From JABCYV01 sp963696025 (GTDB lineage: Bacteria; Acidobacteriota; Terriglobia; Terriglobales; Acidobacteriaceae): a stretch of 64,000 nucleotides of DNA. Shown here piece after piece: positions 60,320-64,000 of this stretch. The stretch lies in the NCBI GenBank assembly GCA_963696025.1, contig CAVOII010000019.1, forward strand, positions 62,001 to 126,000, given 5' to 3'. A model generated the notes under the pieces. That model had not been told where the DNA came from, did no database searches, and saw nothing but the letters and a program-made list of their open reading frames with translations. The position numbers and the translations under genes were made by a program. Within the stretch, counting starts at the first letter, position 1, and every line of letters starts with the position of its first letter.

Positions 60320-61407
60320 TCCGCGCACTCTTACTTTTGTGGTTCGCGGGACAGGCTTCGTCTCCAGACGCCACTCAACACATGCAAGCGGGTATCGAGG
60401 CCGAGAAACAGCGACAATTTGCTGTTGCCATCACGGAGTTTCGGAGGGTAACGGAGATCGATCCGGCCTTTGCGGATGGCTTCGTGAGCCTAGGCCAGGC
60501 CTACATGGAAAACCGCGACTACGGAGCTGCCATCGCGCCACTCAAACACTCATTGGAGCTGAGTCCAGATCTGGTGCCGGCTCATCGGTTGGTGGGTTAC
60601 TCGCTGCTCACCCAAGGGTACGCAGCCGAAGCGATTCCACACTTAGAACGCGCACAGGACAAGACTGCTCTCGGGATTGCTCAGATCCAGACCGGACAAT
60701 TGCCGGAGGCAGTCGCAAATCTGCAAGCCGCAATCGTCGAGCGCCCGAACGATCCCGATCTCCTCTACTACTTGAGCCGCGCCAGCGGATTGCTGGCCAA
60801 ACAATCGGTTGACACCCTGCTGGCGGCTTACCCCGACTCTGCCCGGGCCCACCAAGCCATGGCAGAAAACTACTTCGTGCTGCGACGGATGCCTGAAGCC
60901 GAAAAGGAATATAGCGAGGCGTTGCGTCTGCGACCGGAGATTCCCGAAGTTCACCTGGAACTGGGTGAAGTGTACGCTGGCGCGTTCCGGTGGGCAAAGG
61001 CGGAAGAAGAGTTTCGCGCGCAAATCAAGCTGCAGCCAGGAAACGCCGAGGCTGCCTACCGTTTGGGGGCAGCATTGTTGGAGCAAGGCAAAGCGCACGA
61101 GGCGCGAGCGGAGCTTTTGCGCGCGGACCGGTTGATGCCGGATATGCCAGAGACCCTCTATTCATTAGGGAAGGCGTCTTCGCTCGAAGGTGACGCGGCC
61201 GCTGCTGAGAAAGCGTGGACTAAACTCCTTTCCATTGAGAAAGAAAGTTCGCTTGCGGCGCAGGCGCACTTCGGGCTGGCAAACCTCTATCGTAAACAAG
61301 GAAAGACATCAGAGGCGCAACGCGAAATGCAGGAGTTCCAAAGACTGCAGAACAATTCCAGTCAGGCGCAAGTCCCCGGGAAACAGGAATCGCCGCATCA
61401 GCCATAA
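60316..61407 (+). CDS. Tetratricopeptide-repeat protein, exported
   Basis: 363 aa; the GTG start overlaps the CRTAC1 stop by 4 bases (GTGA), so the two are coupled. A short hydrophobic leader (ALLLLWFAGQASS) precedes about eight TPR units, e.g. AGIEAEKQRQFAVAITEFRR, GFVSLGQAYMENRDYGAAIA, YFVLRRMPEAEKEYSEALRL, GEVYAGAFRWAKAEEEFRAQ. CRTAC1-plus-TPR gene pairs are frequent in Acidobacteriota. It probably serves as a periplasmic protein-binding scaffold for its neighbour. Confidence 0.9.
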   Translation: MIRALLLLWFAGQASSPDATQHMQAGIEAEKQRQFAVAITEFRRVTEIDPAFADGFVSLGQAYMENRDYGAAIAPLKHSLELSPDLVPAHRLVGYSLLTQGYAAEAIPHLERAQDKTALGIAQIQTGQLPEAVANLQAAIVERPNDPDLLYYLSRASGLLAKQSVDTLLAAYPDSARAHQAMAENYFVLRRMPEAEKEYSEALRLRPEIPEVHLELGEVYAGAFRWAKAEEEFRAQIKLQPGNAEAAYRLGAALLEQGKAHEARAELLRADRLMPDMPETLYSLGKASSLEGDAAAAEKAWTKLLSIEKESSLAAQAHFGLANLYRKQGKTSEAQREMQEFQRLQNNSSQAQVPGKQESPHQP

Positions 61408-61440
61408 CGCCAAAGCTAGCACCTCGGCCCGTAAACTCGC

Positions 61441-62136
61441 TTACTCGTAGGCGGCAGAGGGTAATTCGCGCCCGCCTGGCAATATCGGAAAGCCCATCCC
61501 CTGGAGGTCATTCCGGAGTTGCTCCACGGATTGGAACTGAATCGCTTTCATCCCCAAACTGCGGGCAGCTCGGATGTTAGCCTCGCGATCGTCCACGAAC
61601 AAGGTCTCGGAGGGTTTTACACCTAAGCCCCGAAGAGTGTGCTCATAGATGGCCAGGTCCGGCTTGACAAGCCGCACGTGAGCCGAGAAGGTCTTGAAAT
61701 TAAATTTCTCCATCCATTCAAAATTTCCCTGCAGGTGAGCCGCCAGGTCCGCGGGCATATTCGACAAGAGTCCGATCTTTATTCCGGCGGCGCTAACATC
61801 CAACAACCATTCCACCATCGTTGGATTTGCCTTGCTCCACATCTCGATCTCCCACTTGCAGAGCCTCTGGATTTGTTCCGGTCCAAGCTTTGTCTGTGAC
61901 TCGGCGGCGAACTTCGACCAGTACTCCTCCGGCGTGAGATCGCCGCGGTCGAGAAGCGCCCGGCTCCCCTCCCATTGAGCGCGAAAGGAATCAAGACCGA
62001 TCCCAAAAATGTCCGCCATGCGCCTGAACTCCTCCGCTGGCGGTCGATAGCACAAGACTTCTCCGTAGTCGAGAATCACGGCTTTCACAGTTGGGCTTTC
62101 CTGACGACGCTTCGTTGACATGGGTTCGCTTTGCAT
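61441..62136 (-). CDS. HAD-superfamily hydrolase (HAD-IA type)
   Basis: 231 aa. Motif I VKAVILDYGEVLC (nucleophile Asp; the general-acid position is Gly, DYGE), motif II GIKIGLLSNMPADL, motif III Lys in HVRLVKPDLAIYEHTL, and motif IV ETLFVDDREANIRAA. Missing the second Asp of DxD, as in several HAD-IA proteins annotated as FMN- or epoxide-hydrolase-like, so phosphatase activity is not assured. It is on the opposite strand to the sugar operon, convergent with the TPR gene and divergent from the PfkB gene. ATG at 62121 is an alternative start. Confidence 0.85.
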   Translation of the reverse strand: MQSEPMSTKRRQESPTVKAVILDYGEVLCYRPPAEEFRRMADIFGIGLDSFRAQWEGSRALLDRGDLTPEEYWSKFAAESQTKLGPEQIQRLCKWEIEMWSKANPTMVEWLLDVSAAGIKIGLLSNMPADLAAHLQGNFEWMEKFNFKTFSAHVRLVKPDLAIYEHTLRGLGVKPSETLFVDDREANIRAARSLGMKAIQFQSVEQLRNDLQGMGFPILPGGRELPSAAYE

Positions 62137-62289
62137 TTCTTATCATCTCCTCTGTCCTGCACTCTCGTCCAATGCTCGTCTGCCCGCTGCGAGAAGGTTT
62201 CTCGGTCACGGATTAGGCAGCGTATACTGTGCGAGCTTTTGCGGCTCGAGCTGAGATTTTATGCGGAAGGTTCTGCGAAGGGACCGCTT

Positions 62290-63201
62290 GTGAACGTGGT
62301 CAGCATAGGCGAGGTGTTGTGGGACGTAGTCGGACAACAGGAGTACCTGGGCGGCGCCACCTTTAACTTCTCCGCTCACCTGAGCAAGTTGGGGCATAAC
62401 GTTTCTTTCATCAGCGCAGTGGGCGCGGACCAACGAGGACAGAAGATTCTGGAAAACATGGCGCAACTGAATCTCTCAACTCGTTACTTGCGTATAGATG
62501 CGCAGCATGCCACCGGCAGCGTTACGGTCACACTGGACTCAACCGGGCAGCCCAGTTTCTTTCTCCATCGCCCGGCTGCCTACGATGTTCCGCAGCTCAC
62601 CGAGGCGCAATTCCAAGAGATCTTGTCGCAACCAACCGAATGGATTTATTTTGGAACGCTGCATCAAATGGGCCCTCTCGCGAAAGCACTGACCGCAACC
62701 CTGCTCGAACGCATTCCCAATGCGCGCCGTTTCTACGACATAAATCTCCGGCTAAATTCCTACACATCGTCTCTAGTGCGGGAACTCATGGGGCGAGCAA
62801 CGGTGGTCAAACTGAACGACGCGGAGGTTGCCCAGATCTCTGAGATGTTTGGGCGTCCATGCGTTTCGCTGGAAGAATTCTGCCGCACCTACACAAAGAC
62901 GTTTGGTTGGGAGGCGGTTTGCGTTACCCTCGGCTCAAAAGGATGTGTGCTGCTCATCGGCGACCAATACTGGGAGGCCAAGGGGTATTTGATTGATGTT
63001 GCCGACACGGTCGGAGCCGGCGATGCATTTGCAGCGGCGTTTGTTCACGGCCTGAGCTATGGATGGCCTGCGCCTCAGATCGCGGACTTTGCCAACCGGG
63101 TTGGCGCCTTGGTTGCTAGTCGCCCAGGTGCGATCCCGCCTTGGACGATCGAAGAAGCGAATGCCCTCAAGAATAAAAGCCGTCGACTGGAGACGGCATG
63201 A
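62290..63201 (+). CDS. PfkB-family carbohydrate kinase (fructokinase-like)
   Basis: 303 aa from GTG at 62290 (AAGGGA upstream), where homology begins (VVSIGEVLWDVVGQQEYLGG). PfkB signatures: GGATFNFSAHLSKLGHNVSF near the N-terminus and VADTVGAGDAFAAAFVHGLS with the catalytic D245 near the C-terminus. FYDINLRLNSY and VCVTLGSKGCVLL are also typical. It phosphorylates a sugar, most likely fructose or a related ketose, with ATP. The stop overlaps the MFS start (ATGA), so import and phosphorylation are coupled. Confidence 0.93.
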   Translation: MNVVSIGEVLWDVVGQQEYLGGATFNFSAHLSKLGHNVSFISAVGADQRGQKILENMAQLNLSTRYLRIDAQHATGSVTVTLDSTGQPSFFLHRPAAYDVPQLTEAQFQEILSQPTEWIYFGTLHQMGPLAKALTATLLERIPNARRFYDINLRLNSYTSSLVRELMGRATVVKLNDAEVAQISEMFGRPCVSLEEFCRTYTKTFGWEAVCVTLGSKGCVLLIGDQYWEAKGYLIDVADTVGAGDAFAAAFVHGLSYGWPAPQIADFANRVGALVASRPGAIPPWTIEEANALKNKSRRLETA

Positions 63202-64000
63202 AAATAAATGCGTATCTAGCGAAGAGCGTGGTTGTCGCCGCTTTGGGCGGTTTGCTTTTCGGGTTCGATACTGCTGTTATCTCTGGTACTACAAGCCCTC
63301 TCACCCAGGCCTATGGTCTCTCGCCGAAACTGTTAGGGATCACGGTTGCCATCGCGGTTTGGGGGGCAGTGGTGGGAGCAATGCTGGCAGGAATTCCAGG
63401 CGAGCGTTTCGGGCGCCGCGACAGTTTGCGCGTGCTGGCGATTTTGTATCTGCTCTCTGGCTTGGGCTGCGCGGTCGCATGGAGTTGGGGTGCTTTAGTT
63501 TTCTTCCGCTTCATCGGCGGACTCGGGATCGGCGGCTCGTCAGTGCTTGCTCCCATGTATATTGCCGAAATTGCACCAGCGAAGCTGCGCGGCCGTCTGG
63601 TGGGACTATTTCAATTCAATGTGGTGTTCGGTATTCTCGTGGCTTATCTCTCAAACTACCTGATAGGTCTGCAGCGCTTTGGAGCGACGGAATGGCGCTG
63701 GGAGTTCGGCGTGACGGCAATCCCTGCGGGGGTATTTTTTGTCATGTTGTTTACTATTCCCCGGAGTCCGCGCTGGCTGGTAAAAAAAGGGCGAGTGGAT
63801 GAGGCAAGAGCAGTGCTGCGGCTGACTGGAGACGAAAACTACGAACAGGATCTGCAAGCCATCGTCGAGTCAATTGACGTGGAACAAAGCCACGCCGCCG
63901 AAAAGCTATTCTCGCGCAAATACTTATTTCCGATCTTCCTGGCTGTTAGCATCGGGATGTTCAATCAGCTCTCCGGTATTAACGCAATCCTTTACTATTT
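63198..64000 (+). CDS. MFS sugar:proton symporter, incomplete at the window end
   Basis: At least 267 codons, open to the last base. ATG at 63198 overlaps the PfkB stop. Sugar-porter landmarks: VVAALGGLLFGFDTAVISG in helix 1, GERFGRRDSLRV in loop 2-3, ELAPAKLRG-type motif as YIAEIAPAKLRGRLVGLFQF, PRSPRWLVKKGRVDEARAVL after helix 6, and NQLSGINAILYY in helix 7, the sugar-binding helix. This is the XylE/GalP/glucose-transporter subfamily. It would import the sugar released by the GH3 enzyme. Not recorded as a closed reading frame because it is cut by the window edge. Confidence 0.93.
   Translation, partial: MKINAYLAKSVVVAALGGLLFGFDTAVISGTTSPLTQAYGLSPKLLGITVAIAVWGAVVGAMLAGIPGERFGRRDSLRVLAILYLLSGLGCAVAWSWGALVFFRFIGGLGIGGSSVLAPMYIAEIAPAKLRGRLVGLFQFNVVFGILVAYLSNYLIGLQRFGATEWRWEFGVTAIPAGVFFVMLFTIPRSPRWLVKKGRVDEARAVLRLTGDENYEQDLQAIVESIDVEQSHAAEKLFSRKYLFPIFLAVSIGMFNQLSGINAILYY

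Noticed and set aside
1..64000. CRISPR arrays, prophage genes, tRNA or rRNA genes
   Set aside because: No regularly spaced repeats, phage structural or integrase genes, tRNA cloverleaf or rRNA sequence were seen on reading both strands; short tRNA-like folds could have been missed without a program.

Overview
The window looks like a chromosomal segment of an Acidobacteriota (Terriglobia/Koribacter-like) bacterium or a genome bin of one. The evidence is two very large TonB-dependent receptors with an N-terminal carboxypeptidase-regulatory domain, a CRTAC1-type FG-GAP/ASPIC-UnbV protein next to a TPR protein, LytS/LytTR signalling, a GC-rich but not extreme base composition and several good sigma-54 promoter matches. 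The phylum call is inference. No rRNA, tRNA, CRISPR array or replication origin was recognised.

Layout. 0-4.1 kb: a minus-strand operon arsR - VOC - SRPBCC (the last one frameshifted), interrupted between arsR and the VOC gene by a group II intron in the opposite orientation. 4.2-8.5 kb: DoxX, TMEM175, isochorismatase-like and muconolactone-isomerase-like genes with a divergent HxlR regulator, then a secreted HExxH protein. 8.6-17.9 kb: LytTR protein, MocR regulator, DUF1223 protein, then a LytS-type kinase (split by a stop codon), its LytTR response regulator and a 1155-aa TonB receptor. 18.3-20.7 kb: PhzF-like and OmpA-like proteins. 20.7-26.4 kb: formate dehydrogenase operon whose catalytic subunit is a selenoprotein (in-frame TGA at 21906 with a SECIS hairpin), with copies of a palindromic repeat upstream of fdhA and inside the operon. 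27-29.2 kb: orphan FixJ-type regulator, a receiver-only protein and a sigma-54 activator. 29.2-37.8 kb: aldo/keto reductase, HtrA protease, STAS proteins, outer-membrane barrel, divergent DisA_N protein and a frameshifted nickel transporter. 38.5-40.8 kb: a decayed and rearranged chemotaxis cluster (cheY and cheX frameshifted; cheA and an HDOD gene truncated, joined and partly inverted). 40.8-49.2 kb: thiolase, ARPP-1-like protein, sigma/anti-sigma pair, thioredoxin, ECF sigma with membrane and STAS partners, alpha/beta hydrolase. 49.2-64 kb: a sugar-use region with Gfo/Idh/MocA oxidoreductase, GH3 beta-glucosidase, GlcG-like protein, 1222-aa TonB receptor, LacI regulator, CRTAC1 and TPR proteins, HAD hydrolase, PfkB sugar kinase and an MFS sugar transporter that runs off the end.

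How it fits together. The right end reads as an uptake-and-breakdown pathway for a plant-type oligosaccharide: TonB receptor across the outer membrane, GH3 hydrolysis, MFS import, PfkB phosphorylation, under LacI control. The formate dehydrogenase would feed electrons from formate to the membrane quinone pool. Envelope genes (TonB receptor, OmpA, HtrA, STAS operon, barrel protein) have sigma-54-like promoters, suggesting a shared envelope regulon, and a sigma-54 activator lies in the window.

A striking feature is the number of broken genes: single-base shifts, one or two in-frame stops and one local inversion. Very long genes nearby are intact, so either localised pseudogene formation or local sequence or assembly errors could explain it; the sequence alone cannot decide.
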